A stretch of 64,000 nucleotides of DNA. It comes from Hordeum vulgare subsp. vulgare (taxonomy: Eukaryota; Streptophyta; Magnoliopsida; Poales; Poaceae). The position numbers and the translations under genes are program-made. Below, one piece after another: positions 1-11,600 of the stretch (positions are counted from its first letter, which is position 1; each line of letters opens with the position of its first letter). The notes below the pieces were generated by a model, which worked only from the letters and a program-made list of their open reading frames with translations, was not told where the DNA came from and did no database searches. The stretch spans positions 184,191,703-184,255,702 of the forward strand of contig NC_058519.1 of assembly GCF_904849725.1 (NCBI RefSeq), read 5' to 3'.

Positions 1-1
1 A

Positions 2-325
2 CAATTGGGAGTGTCACCTCAGCCTAATGATCCTATTTTGCTCGATAGGTATTTAGATTATGATGCTATGCATTCTCATGAGTTTATTGTAAATCGGGCT
101 AGAGGATATGAGTATAACTTAATTTTTGAGAAATACACATCATTGCCTATTATTTTGTATTCGCGTACCCTATTTAATTTCCAAGCTAGCCAGAGATACT
201 ATGTTCTTGAGAACGAAGTGCGGGAGTATAATGATGCACTAGAGGTTGCTCACTTGGCAGAAGAGGTAGCCAGGAATGCCCCAACAAGCTACCATATCAA
301 TCACTTCCCAGGCTACCTGTGGTGA
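2..325 (+). pseudogene. C-terminal fragment of an unrecognised retroelement ORF
   Basis: The reading frame is open from the window edge and stops with TGA after ...HFPGYLW, giving about 107 visible residues. I recognise no RT, integrase or protease motif. The segment is rich in Tyr, Asn and Glu and reads like the tail of an ORF that lies after pol in Athila-like Gypsy elements, because about 2 kb of non-coding DNA, the PPT and the 3' LTR follow. The true start is left of the window. It could instead be the end of a gag-like ORF in a non-autonomous element. Confidence 0.4.
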
Positions 326-2332
326 TTACCAAGCTAGGAAAAAGCCTATGCTTGGGGGAGTACGTATTTCTCACCGACATTACATTCATGTTCACACACT
401 TCATATAAATTGTCGTTGTTCATCATCTTTAATTGTATATCCATGATTAGCTTTATTTTTCCGATTTGTTCTTGTGTGTTTGAAAAACTTTAGAAAATAC
501 AAAAATATTTCTCGCTTATTATCATTTTTTGTTTCTCGTTCAATTAGTTGTAGCATTAAAAGAAAACCCAAAAAGATTTCCTTTTGCTTGTCAGGAGCTT
601 TCCCGTGTAAATAGATTTTCTCGTTCTTGTTTTCCTTTAATTTTTTTGCTTTCTTAAGAAAAACAAACACTCCAAAAATATTTCAGTGTGTTTCTATGAA
701 TTTATTTTCCTTTTGTTGAGTTTTTAAAAGGGAATACCGCGACGAAAACAATGATTGTCACTCATAAGCTTTGTTGCTCATCTAACGAAGAGCCAATATT
801 ACCATGTCTTTCCCTTTGTTTAAAACTGCCCTATAGATTCCAGCTTAGTCCAAGGCACCAGTGCACCTTTATTATTATCAGATCATTCGGTATTGCAAAT
901 GAAAGGCAATAATGACGATATTTGACGAAGTGATCATGGTGAAGGAAACGGGTACGAACTCTTTTTGCTTTTCATTTATTGTAAATATGTTGGCTCATTC
1001 AATCTTGATTCAGTATATCATGATTGAACATGTTTTTGACGACAATTAGAGATCATAGCTTTTCATGCCATGCCTAAATAGTTAGGAGTTGATAATGATT
1101 TACCTTATGTGCCAAAATGCATTAAAATGGTTACGATGTGATACGGTAGTTTGGTATTTTCCTGTGAGTAATTCGAGTGGTTGACTTGGCTAATGTGTAA
1201 ACATGTAGTTGATTCAAAACAAATGTAGCCTTCATGACATTTAAATTTAGAATGTTTATATCCTAATCATGCTTTAGCCAAAGTTGGGTATTTTCGATGC
1301 ATGATCATTACCGTTGTTCCTCTCTACCTGGTCGCTTCTCAATCTTTTGCTAAGCCTCCACAGGAGTCCACCATACCTACCTACATGTGGTATTACCCTA
1401 CCGTTGCATCTAAATTTTCATGTGCCACCTCTAAATATTCAAACAAACATTTTTTTTGTGCACTCATGCCGCTCATGTAGCGACGGGGCAATCGGTATCT
1501 TCCATGCCAAGTAACTTACTCTCATGACTGGCGTTTATTTGCGGTCATTGCGTGAGAGAGGTGATAACAAGGATACCTAGTCCTGCCTAATCAAAATTAA
1601 ATTAAAGGAAAACTCCTTGAGAAAGTTGATATGTTGGAGGGAACCCGTGAATTCAGCTAGCCATAGTTGTGTGTGGATGGTGGATGGGAGTAATACTTTA
1701 CAGTTCTATTTGGAAACCACCAATGATGAGTTTAGCATGGAAGATACTAAAAACCTTTGTCGTAACGGTAATAGTAAAGAACACCAATCAAAACCATATT
1801 TTCAATCCTTCTTTAAAAAAACTTGAGCCCTCACAGCTCTATCTATTTACTTTTATGTTGAATAATCACCCTCTTACTTACAACACCATACCGGAGAGCA
1901 CTATTGTCATTTTTATGCATTTGAGTCTATTCATTGTTGGTTATGAGTATGAGTAGGATCTTTTCTATCTTGAATTAAATATTTAGTTATTGCTCGAATA
2001 TCAAAGGTGCTCTGCATTTATGTTTTTACAGTCTTGGAAAGGGCTAGCGAGATACCATGTCACCGTATTATATCGCGATTATTTTGAGAAATTGTCGGCA
2101 TGTGAGATATCTTATTATTGCTTGATAGTTGGTTACGTATAGCCATGATTGGATATGATGCTTAAATTATTATCATGGATGTGTTTATTTATGATTTATG
2201 CTGAAAACTTGAACACTAGCTAATAATATGTATAACGACAAGAACAAAATAGTTCGTAAAAGTTTTCTTTATCACTTTTAGTTTATGAACTAAATTGCTC
2301 GAGTACAAGCAATGAGTTAAGCTTGGGGGAGT
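326..2332 (+). other. Non-coding 3' internal region of the Gypsy element
   Basis: About 2 kb with no ORF above background. A PPT-like GCTTGGGGGAG lies at 350-360, directly after the ORF, and the functional-looking one lies immediately before the LTR at 2333. Both are followed by a TACGT-containing stretch. AT-rich; no other feature supported. Confidence 0.55.
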
Positions 2333-3746
2333 TGATACGTCTCCAACGTATCTACTTTGCCAAATACTTCTGCTCTACTTTTGACCTCTAATTTGCATGA
2401 TCTAAATGAAACTAACCCAGACTGACGCTGTTTTCACCACAACTACATTGGTGTTATTTTCATGTACAAATAAAAGTTCTCGAAATTGGACAAAACTTTT
2501 TTTGAATTATTTCTTGCATTTATATGGAATTATGGAGCGAAGAACTGTCGAAGAAGGGCTACCAGGGGGCAGAAGCCAACAAGGCACCCCCTCGCCATGC
2601 CCTGATGGCTTGTGGGGCCCACGTGGCTCCTCCGACCCTAATTCTAGTCCTATGAAATCAAATCTTCAGAGAAAAAATTGGATAGAAGTTTTCATCGCGT
2701 TTCACGAGATGGAGCCGCTGCCACCTCCTGTTTTCCCGTGGAGGGCTGATCTAGAGTCCATTTGGGGCTCTAGAGAGGGGGATTCCTCGCCATCATCATC
2801 ACCAACCCTTCTTCATCAACACCGCCATGATGCTCACCATTGTGAGTGAGTAATTCCTTCATAGGCTTGCTAGACAATGGTGGGATTTGAGGAGATTGAT
2901 CATGTAGTCGAGTTAAGTTTGATAGGGCTTGATCACTGTGTCCACTATGTTCTAAGATTGATGTTAATATGACTTTGTTATGCTTAATTCTTGTCACTAG
3001 GGCCCGAGTTCCATGATTTCAGATCTGAACCTATAATATTTTCATGAATATGAGAGTGATTTGGATCCTATCTTGCAAGTTCTAGTTACCTATTACGTGT
3101 CTTGATCCGCATACCCCAAGGTGACAATAATTGGGATTCTTTTCGTTGATTGACGTAGTTTGAGTAGTTCATGTATTCACCATGTGTTAATGCTTTCTTC
3201 TGGTTCTCAATTAAAAGGAGACCTTAATAGCCCTCAGTTTCTAATAGGACCTCGCTTCCACGGGAGAGTAGGATAAAAGATGTCATGCAGGTTCTTATCG
3301 CAAGCACGTATGACTATATATGGAATACATGCCTACATTTTATTGATGAACTAGAGCTAGTTGTATGTTGCCCTAGTGTATAACTGTTAAATGATCAATG
3401 TCATCTAAGTCATTATCGATCACCGATCCATGTTCCTACACTTCACATATACCGATTCTTGCTAAGTTACTACTATTGCTGCTACTATCATAGCTGCTAC
3501 TCAATTGCTATTGTTACTACCATTACTGTTGTTACCAAAATTGTTGCTATCGTTGCTACTCTTACACTATCATTTGTTGTGCTACTAAATATTTGCTACA
3601 GAGAGATATCCTAGGTGCGATTTACTTGACAACTCAACTGTTACAGCCAATAAATATTCTTGCGCTCCCCTTGTGTCGAATCAATTAACTAGGGTGAAAT
3701 ACTACCTGTGAAGACTGTCGCGATCCCCTATACTTGTGGGTTATCA
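2333..3746 (+). repeat. 3' LTR of the first Gypsy element (1414 bp)
   Basis: Bounded by TGATA at 2333 and TATCA at 3746, a 5-bp inverted terminus, and preceded by a purine tract. A palindrome with arms 2573-2586 and 2598-2611 lies about 240 bp into the LTR, the position seen in the other Gypsy LTRs here. The 3' third has a degenerate trinucleotide tract (about 3465-3600, TTGCTAC-like). The end (CTATACTTGTGGG...) resembles the LTR end of the - strand Gypsy at 13487, so the two are related. Confidence 0.8.
3465..3600 (+). repeat. Degenerate trinucleotide microsatellite in the LTR
   Basis: A run of imperfect TTG/CTA/TTA triplets (gctactatc, ttgctatcg and similar) lies inside the 3' LTR. It is probably expanded by slippage; no coding meaning. 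Confidence 0.6.
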
Positions 3747-4155
3747 CTCCTTCACCATCCTTCATATTGAACTTGTCAAGTTGACTCTGTAGCACATCCA
3801 ACTTAGTTTCCCTGACGAATTTGGTACCTTCGTGCATATACACCAAAGCATCCCAAATTTCATTTGCATTCTCAAGACGAATAATCTTCTTGAACTCTTC
3901 GGTACATAGGCAGTTGAAGAGAATGTCGCATGCTTGAGCGTTGTATTGCAATATCTTCAATTCTTCCACGAGCGCTTCATGATCCGGGTCCCTTCCATCA
4001 CCAAAGAATTGAACTTGCAATCCAACACAAACAACACCCCAAATGGCGGGGTTATGACCAGAAATATGCATTTTCATTTTATGCTTCCAACTAGCAAAAT
4101 TTGTACCATCAAAATATGGAGCTCTATGGTGGTAATTTCCCTCACTAGACGCCAA
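3747..4155 (-). pseudogene. Copia A gag, N-terminal part, truncated by insertion
   Basis: Encodes about 136 residues of a Copia gag of the UBN2/DUF4219 type: an N-terminal FDGTNFASWKHKMKMHI block (binds the W-x-K-M gag core), then ILQYNAQACDILFNCL and LDVLQSQLDKFNMKDGEG. The frame runs into the Gypsy LTR after GEG, where Copia B at 49130 continues with AKIYSRL, so the disruption is insertional. The exact start is unclear: the codon at 4155 is TTG, and the ATG expected for this family is mutated. Gag would form the virus-like particle in the cytoplasm; this copy cannot. Confidence 0.85.
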
Positions 4156-4194
4156 ACTGTCCTAGGTTGTGAAAGCAATGCAATGGAGACCAAA

Positions 4195-4206
4195 GCTCAC
4201 ATACCA
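4195..4206 (-). other. Primer binding site of Copia A (initiator-Met tRNA type)
   Basis: On the - strand TGGTATGTGAGC follows two bases after the LTR end. It matches the plant Copia consensus TGGTATCAGAGC at 10 of 12 positions. Confidence 0.75.
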
Positions 4207-4208
4207 CT

Positions 4209-4504
4209 TGTAGGACCCGAGGTATGTCTAGAGGGGGGTGATTAGACTACTTGACCAAATAAAAAGTTAGCCATTTCCCAATTTTAGTTATGAGCAAGTT
4301 TTAGCAATTTTAGCAAGTCAAGCGCACCCTACACATGAAAGTCTAAGAGTATAGCAGCGGAAAGTAAAGACATGCACATGTAAATAGAGGGTAGGGATAT
4401 GACGATCAAACGCAAAGATTGACACGGAGATTTTTGGCGTGGTTCCAATAGGTGGTGCTATCGTACATCCACATTGGTGGAGACTTCAACCCACGGAAGG
4501 TAAC
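4209..4504 (-). repeat. 5' LTR of Copia A, 3' (U5) segment
   Basis: On the - strand this is the end of the LTR, finishing in TCCTACA. It aligns by eye with 48360-48668 of Copia B (shared GGTGGTGCTATCGTAC block on the - strand). It is separated from the rest of the LTR by the Angela-like insertion; the GTAAC at 4500-4504 is one copy of the target duplication. Confidence 0.85.
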
Positions 4505-4881
4505 TGTTGGGTAACGTAGTAATTTCAATAAATTTCCTACGGTTCACAAGGATCTATCTAGGAGAAACCAGAAATGAGCAATGGGGTAGAGCATCTTCAT
4601 ATCTTTGAAGACTGCTAAGCGAAAGCGTTACTAGAACGCGGTTGATGGAGTAGTACTCATAGCTATTCACATCACGGTGGATTCCGACCTAAGCGCCGAA
4701 CAACAGTGCCTCCGTGTTCAACACATGTGCATCCCGGTGACGTCTCCTTCACCTTGATCCAGCAAGGAGAGAGGAGAGGTTGAGGGAGAGCTCCCGCAGC
4801 ACGACGGCGTGGTGGCGGTGGAGTTGCGTGGTACTCTGGCAGGACTTCGCCAAGCACTACGGTGGAAGAGGAGGAGGAGAT
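4505..4881 (-). repeat. 3' LTR of the Angela-like Copia, distal segment
   Basis: Starts (on +) TGTTGGGTAACG, the complement of the LTR end. It matches 21492-21880 of the other LTR and is interrupted at 4881 by the - strand Gypsy. The other part is 15015-16224. Confidence 0.9.
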
Positions 4882-6009
4882 TGATGACCCACAAGTGTAG
4901 GGGGTCTATCATAGTCCCTTTGATAATTAAGAGTGAAGAACTGACAAGTGGTTTTCAGCAAGGTATTCTCTGCAAGCACTGAAATTATCGGTAACAGATA
5001 GTTGTGTGGTAAGATGATTTGTAGCAAGTAGCAAGTAACAATAGTAGCAAAGCTGCAGCAAGATGGCCCAATCCCTTTTGTAGCAAGGTACAAGCCTGGA
5101 CAAACTCTTATAGGAGGTAAAGCGCTCCCGAGGACACATGGGAATTTCTGTCAAGCTAGTTTTTGTCATGTTCATATGATTCGCGTTCGCTACTTTGATA
5201 GTTTGATATGTGGGTGGATCAGTGCTTGGGTGCAGCCCTTACTTGGAAAAGCCTCCCACTTATGATTAACCCCTCTCGCAAGCATCCGCAACTACGAAAG
5301 AAGAATTAAGAGTAAGTCTAACCACAGCGTTAAACTAGTGGATCCAAATCAGCCCCTTACGAAGCAACACATAAACTAGGGTTTAAGTTTCTATCACTCT
5401 AGCAACCCATCATCTACTTATTACTTCCCAATGCCTTCCTCTAGGCCTAAAGAATGGTTTAAGTGTTATGTAGTCGGCGTTCACATAACACCACTAGAGG
5501 AAAAACAACATACAATGCATCAAAATATCGAAAGAATACCAACTTCACATGACTACTTATAGCCTGACTTATCCCATGTCCTCGGGAACAAAAGTGACTA
5601 CTCACAAAGCATAATATATTCATGACCAGAGAGGTATTGAATTGCATCAAATATCGGAACATATAATCTTCCATCGAGTAATCCAACTAGCATCAACTAC
5701 AAAGAGTAATTAACACTACTAGCAACCTTACAAGTACCGATCGGAGTCGCGAGACGGAGTTGGTTACAAGAGATGAACTAGGGTTTGGAGATGAGATGGT
5801 GCCGATGAAGATGTTGATGGTGATGAGTCCCCTCTGATGAGAGGAGTGTTGGTGATGATGACGGCGACGATTTCCCCCTCCGGGAGGGAAGTTTCCCCGG
5901 CAGGACGGCCCTGCCGGAGCTCTAGATTGGTTCTGCTCAAGTTCCGCCTCATGGCGGCGGCGACTCCTCCCGAAAGCCTCCCCTTGATTTTTTCTAGAAC
6001 AAAACCCTC

Positions 6010-6015
6010 CTTATA
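6010..6015 (-). promoter_or_regulatory. TATA-like box of the Gypsy 3' LTR
   Basis: TATAAG on the - strand, 15 bp downstream of the palindrome. The same site in the 5' LTR is 14641-14636. The assignment is inferred from position and from the TATAAA found at the same place in the other Gypsy LTRs. Confidence 0.45.
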
Positions 6016-6029
6016 GCAAAAGATGGGAG

Positions 6030-6126
6030 CCAGAGGGGCACCAGGGGGCCCACAAGCCACCTAGGCGCGGCCAGGGGGGTAGGCCGCGCCTCGTAGGCTT
6101 GTGGCCTCCTGGTGGCTCCACTCTGG
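6030..6126. repeat. Long palindrome in Gypsy 3' LTR
   Basis: Arms 6030-6072 and 6082-6126 around a 9-base loop. The inner arm GGCGCGGCC (6064-6072) pairs perfectly with GGCCGCGCC (6082-6090). An outer block with ACAAGCC/GGCTTGT and CCAGAG/CTCTGG continues the pairing with a few mismatches. It lies in the U3 part, next to the TATA-like box. Confidence 0.85.
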
Positions 6127-6384
6127 TACTTCTTCCATCCAGTATTTTTTATAAATTCCAAAATAATTCCTCGTTTATTTTCACGGCTTTTGGAGTTGCG
6201 CAGAATAGGTATCTCAAACTTGCTCCTTTTTTAGGCCAGAATTCCAGCTACCGGCATTCTCCCTCTTCATGTAAACCTTATACAATAAGAGAGAAAAGGC
6301 ATAAGTATTGTACCGTGAAGTGTAATAACATCCCATAAAGAGATAAATATCAACATAAAAGTAGGATGCAAAATGGACGTATCA

Positions 6385-6398
6385 ACTCCCCCAAGCTT
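6385..6398 (-). other. Polypurine tract of the - strand Gypsy
   Basis: AAGCTTGGGGGAGT on the - strand, abutting the 3' LTR. It primes plus-strand DNA synthesis in LTR elements. The same tract is seen at 57255-57267. Confidence 0.85.
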
Positions 6399-7912
6399 AG
6401 ACCTCGCTTGTCCTCAAGCGGAAGCCGAGATCAATAAATATGCCCACATGTTTAGAGATAAAGGTGTAGACAAAAAAAGCTATGGACATGGAGGCATCAT
6501 GTTCATAATTAGAACAGCAATATCATCATATAATCTCTCATGCAAAAGTGGTAATTCATCCACAAAGTAAAGTATGGCTCAAGAACCTTATTGAGAATTA
6601 ACAACCAATAGCCTTTAGTCATTGAAGCAATTGCAATTTATCATAACATCGGAAAGAGTCAAATAAGAGCTCGTAAAGCAAATCCACATACTCAATCATC
6701 CTTTCGTCTCCTACAATTTCTAAAAGTCACGTGGTACTCATGAGATCAAAGTTTCAGTTGGTTACGGAGAAAGATAGGGGCTTATAGTTTCGCCTCCCAT
6801 CTACTAACCTCAAGGGTAATGTCAACAATAATAATTCATGAATATTTACTTTCAAGTTGACATATGAATATAGATCTTTTCCTAGCATATGACGTTAGCC
6901 AAGATAAAGGCGAAATAAGGAATTGGTGTCGATCACCATGACTCTTTTAAGGACAAAAAGTAAAGGTACAAGATAGGCCCTTCGCAGAGGGAAGCAGAGG
7001 TTGTCATGCACTTTTGAGGTTTGGATGTGTGGCCTCTTAGTGTGAAGGAACGTCACTTTATATTGCCTCCTGTGATAAAGAACTTCATTATGCAGTCCGT
7101 CGCTTTTATGTGTTCCTCATCACAGGTTCGTACAAAGCTTATTTTCCACACAATAATAGATCATACATATTTAGGGAGCATTTTTTATTGCTTGCACCGA
7201 TGAAAACTTACTTGAGGAATCTTCTTCAATCCATAGGTAGGTATGGTGGACTCTCATGGCAAAACTGGGTTGAAGGTTTATGGATGCACAAGTAGGATCT
7301 CTACTTAGTGCGGAAGTTTTGACTGATAAGAGGTGGAAGCAATCGTCACATGCTAAGGGATCTCTAATCACATAATATTGTTTGGAACCAAGCAAACATA
7401 ATTCATTATGTTGTCTTCCTTGTCCAACATCTACTTCTAAGCATGTAATAGTTTAATGAGTGTTTACAATCATATATCGTGCCCAAGATGATATATTTAT
7501 ATGTGAACCTCTACTTCTTTATTACTTCCTATTAATGTCAACAATGACCAAGGTCTATGTTTGTCCGCCCACAACAAGTTTCAATCAACATTCTTTTTAT
7601 ATGTGAAGCCATCACTTCCCATAAGATCATTACATGACCTTTCATGCTTTTGTTCTTTAGATCATGGCATGAGGCAAGGCCCTCAACTAAGACACTCTTT
7701 ATTACATGACTCACGAGCTCGAATACATTGGAGGTGACGCAAAGCAAAACTCAAACCTAGAACAAACTAAAAACTTTATTCTACTAGAGAAAGATAAAAG
7801 CAAAAAGGGACGAACTAAGAAAAAAGTAAAGGCAAAAGATGTGATGGTGATACGATACGGGGGAAACTACCCCAAGCTTGGCACAAGACAAGGGGATTGC
7901 CCATACCCGTGC
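6399..7912 (-). other. Non-coding 3' internal region of the - strand Gypsy
   Basis: About 1.5 kb between the accessory ORF and the PPT with only short random ORFs. The PPT-proximal part matches 57200-57268 (CCCTTGAGGACAA... on the coding strand), so it is a genuine conserved part of the family. Confidence 0.6.
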
Positions 7913-8329
7913 TTAGTTGTCTTCCTTCGAAGGTGATGATGGTGGAGTTGTTGTATAGGTCTTGAACCTGTTTAATTTCCTCTTGAGCACAAAATTCTGC
8001 TCCTTCAGATCATTAATTTCCTCTTCAAGCCTCAACACCCTTTGGCATAATTCTTGCTTACTCTCCTGCAAAAGACGATAAGGGATAAACAAAATCTTAG
8101 GCTTCTTCCTTGAGCTAAGGAGGCTTGACTTCTTGAACTCCACATGTGTGTTCCCAGATTAGGGTAGAGGAGACTCCTCTTCATCGAAACTTGTTCCTTC
8201 CTTCCCCTTGGGATCATAATCTTCTTCCTCATCAGGGGTCCAACCATAATGATCAAAGTCCACATAGACCTTGGGGTTAGCAAGGTAATCGGCCACATAG
8301 CTCTCCCCCTTTGAATCTTTAGAAGACAT
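7913..8329 (-). pseudogene. Accessory ORF downstream of pol, coiled-coil protein, one stop
   Basis: Reading from ATG (8329-8327), the frame encodes an acidic N-terminal half (SSKDSKGESYVADYLANP, then DEEEDYD and FDEEES clusters), a TAA at 8161-8159, then in the same frame a basic segment (KKSSLLSSRKKPKIL) and a heptad-like stretch (LLQESKQELCQRVLRLEEEI... LKRKL) predicted to form a coiled coil, ending at 7913. Total length would be 138 codons. I do not recognise it. It occupies the env position of Athila-like elements but shows no signal peptide or membrane segment, so env is unlikely. A palindrome, a TATA-like TTATATATTC and a good splice acceptor (TTTCTGCCGCAG, ending 8342) lie just upstream. 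Confidence 0.6.
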
Positions 8330-8463
8330 CTTTCTCTAAATCTGCGGCAGAAACAGGCTCGAAATGAAAACAAAGGATATTTGCGTGATACGAGGCTCAG
8401 ACCTTCCGGAAGAATATATAATGAATTTTTCCCGAACAAAAGGAGTACTCCGCAAGAAAACGG

Positions 8464-8563
8464 AGTCCGGGAGGCACATGAGGTTCCCACAAGCCACCCA
8501 GGCGTGGCCACGGGGTAGGCCGCGCCTGGCAGGCATGTCGCCTCCTCGTGCGCTTTCCGGACT
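8464..8563. repeat. Internal palindrome between pol and the accessory ORF
   Basis: Same design as the LTR palindrome: inner arms GGCGTGGCC (8501-8509) and GGCCGCGCC (8518-8526), outer arms ending AGTCCGG (8464-8470) and CCGGACT (8557-8563). The outer arms differ in sequence from those in the LTRs but pair with each other. It lies 50 bp after the pol stop and about 135 bp before the accessory ATG. Confidence 0.8.
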
Positions 8564-8612
8564 ACTTTAAAATTTTCTATTTTTCCAAAAATTCCAAAAT
8601 GGAGAAAAATTT

Positions 8613-11600
8613 CTATTGGAACAATTTTGGAGTCGGTTTACTTACCGCATCACATACCTCTTTGTTTTCGGAGTCTGAAACAAGCTGATAAATATCCCTT
8701 AGGTACTCCTCCGGAGTTATGGTATTGATAATATTGTTTTTAACATTTATGGGAGTACCTGAGATATAATGCTTTATTCTTTGCCCATTTACCACTCTCG
8801 GAAAATTACCTTCCATGTTGTTCATCTTGATGGCACCGGAACGATATACTTCCTCAACAATGTAAGGACCTTCCCACTTGGAGAGAAGCTTGCCTGCAAA
8901 AAATCTTAAAAGAGAATAGTATAGCAAGACATAATCACCTACATTGAACTCACGTTTTTGTATCCTTTTATCATGCCACCTTTTAACCTTTTCTTTGAAC
9001 AACTTGGCATTTTCATATGCCGGAGCTCTCCATTCATCAAGTGAGCTAATATCAAATAACCTCTTCTCACTAGCAAGTTTCAAATCAAAGTTGAGCTCTT
9101 TGATTGCCCAATAAGCCTTATGCTCTAGCTCAAGAGGTAAATGACATGCTTTACTGTAAACCATTTTGTACGGAGACATGCCCATGGGATTCTTATAAGC
9201 AGTTCTATAAGCCCAAAGTGCATCATCAAGCTTCTTAGACCAATTCTTTCTAGACTTATTAACAATCTTTTGCAGAATTAGTTTAATCTCTCTATTTCTT
9301 AGCTCTACTTGACCACTAGACTGAGGATGATAGGGAGATGCAATTCTATGATTGACATCGTACTTAGAAAGCGTTTTACGGAAAGCACCATGAATGAAAT
9401 GTGAACCACCATCAGTCATTAGATATCTAGGGACTCCAAATCTAGGGAAATAACTTCTTTAAGCATCCTAATAGAGGTGTTGTGATCAGCACTACTAGTT
9501 GGGATAGCTTATACCCACTTAGTAAAGTAATCAACAATAACTAGGATATGAGTATACCCGTGGGACTTTGGTAAAGGTCCCATATAATCAAAACACCAAA
9601 CATCAAATGGTTCAATGACAAGTGAATAATTCATAGGAATTTCCTGGCGTTTACTGATATTACCTATTCTTTGACATTCGTCACAAGACAAGACAAACTT
9701 ACGGGCATCCTTGAAGAGAGTGGGCCAATAGAAACCTGATTGCAATACCTTGTGTGCAGTTCTATCTCCCGCATGGTGTCCTCCGTAAGCCTCGGAGTGA
9801 CACTTCTATAGGATCTATTCCTGTTCATGTTCAGGTACACAACGTCTAATAACACCATCTATTCCTTGCTTATAAAGGTGAGGATCATCCCAAAAGTAAT
9901 GTCTCAAATCAAAGAAGAATTTCTTCTTTTGCTGGTATGTGAAACTAGGTGGTATGTATTTGGCAACGATATAATTTGCATAATCAGTATACCACGGTGT
10001 ACTACGTGAAGCATTGATGACATTCAATTGCTCATCAGGAAAGCTATCTGTAGGTTGTGGGTCATCAAGAACATTCTCCAACCTAGACAAGTTATCTACT
10101 ACGGGGTTATCCGCACCCTTCCTATCAACAACATGCAAATCAAATTCTTGTAGCAAGAGAACCCATCTAATAAGTCTAGGTTTAGCATCTTTCTTTTCCA
10201 TGAGATACATAATAGCAGCATGATCAGTGTGAATAGTAACCATGGAATCAACAATGTAAGATCTGAACTTTTCACATGCAGACACGACTACTAAAAATTC
10301 CTTTTCAGTAGTAGCATAGTTTCTTTGGGCACTGTCTAGAGTTTTGCTAGCATAGTGAATAACATTCAACTTCTTATCAACTCTTTGTCCAAGGACAACA
10401 CCCACAGCATAATCACTAGCATCGCACATAATTTCAAAAGGTAAGTTCCAATCAGGTGGTTGAACAATAGGTGCAGTTATCAAGGCCTTCTTAAGTATTT
10501 TGAAGGCTTCCTCACAATCATCGTCAAAAACAAAAGGAATATCCTTTTGCAAGAGATTGGTAAGAGGCCTAGAAATCTTAGAGAAGTCCTTAATGAACCT
10601 TCTATAGAAACCAGCATGACCAAGGAAACTTCTTATAATGTCTCTAGGGAATGGCATTTTCTCGATCACATCAACCTTAGCCTTATCGACTTCAATACCT
10701 CTTTTAGAAATTTTATATCCTAAGACGATGCCTTCATTAACCATAAAGTGTCACTTCTCCCAATTCAAGACAAGGTTGGTGTCTTTACATCTCTTCAAAA
10801 CTCGATCAAGGTTGCTGAGGCAATCATCAAAAGAAGACCCGTAAACGGAGAAGTCATCCATGAAAACCTCAACAATCTTTTCACAAAAGTCAGAGAATAT
10901 AGCCATCATACATCTTTGAAAGGTAGCAGGTGCATTACATATGCCAATAGGCATACGTCTGTAAGCAAAGGTACTGAAATGGCAGGTGAAAGTGGTTTTC
11001 TCCTGATCAGATTGTGCAACAGGTATTTGGGAGAAACCAGAGTAACCATCTAGAAAGAAGAAGTGTGTGTGTTTAGACAATCTTTCTAGCATTTGGTCAA
11101 TAAAAGGCAAAGGGTAATGATCTTTCCTGGTGGCCTTATTCAGTTTCCTAAAATCAGTCACCATCCTATAGCCAGTAATAATCCTCTATGGGATCAATTC
11201 ATCCTTATCATTAGGGACAACGGTAATACCTCCCTTCTTAGGGACGCAATGCACCGGACTTACCCAATCACTATGCGCAATAGGATAGACAATACCTGCT
11301 TCCAGGAGCTTTAGTCTTTCTTTTCTTACTACCTGTTCCATCTTAGGATTTAATCTTCGTTGATGATCAGCAACTGGTTTGGAATCAGGATCGATTTTAA
11401 TTTTGTGTTGGCATAGAGTGGGACTAATGCCCTTAAGATCATCAAGAGTATATGCAATAGCAGCACGGTGCTTCCTCATAGTTTCTAATAACTTCTTTTC
11501 TTCATGCTCTGAAAGGCTAACACTAATTATAACAGGATATATCTCTTTTTCATCAAGATAAGCATACTTAAGAGTATCAGGTAACTGCTTAAGTTCAAAC

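Larger units (their letters stand above)
1..3746 (+). mobile_element. Gypsy LTR retrotransposon, 3' part (internal end plus 3' LTR)
   Basis: The window opens inside a + strand LTR element. A short ORF tail (2-325) is followed by about 2 kb without coding potential, a polypurine tract (AGCTTGGGGGAG, around 2320-2331) and an LTR at 2333-3746 that begins TGATACGTC and ends GGGTTATCA. The 5' LTR lies left of the window, so the target duplication cannot be checked. The right edge falls inside a Copia gag reading frame on the opposite strand, so this element inserted into Copia A; the predicted duplication is CTCCT (3747-3751). The TGATACGTC terminus and the PPT are typical of the Athila-like Gypsy group of Triticeae; the family is not resolved. 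Confidence 0.8.
4882..6384 (-). repeat. 3' LTR of the - strand Gypsy
   Basis: 1503 bp. It is closely similar by eye to 13487-15009 with scattered substitutions and small indels, suggesting a moderately old insertion. It carries the long palindrome 6030-6126 and, on the - strand just after it, a TATA-like CTATAAGG (6016-6009). Confidence 0.92.
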
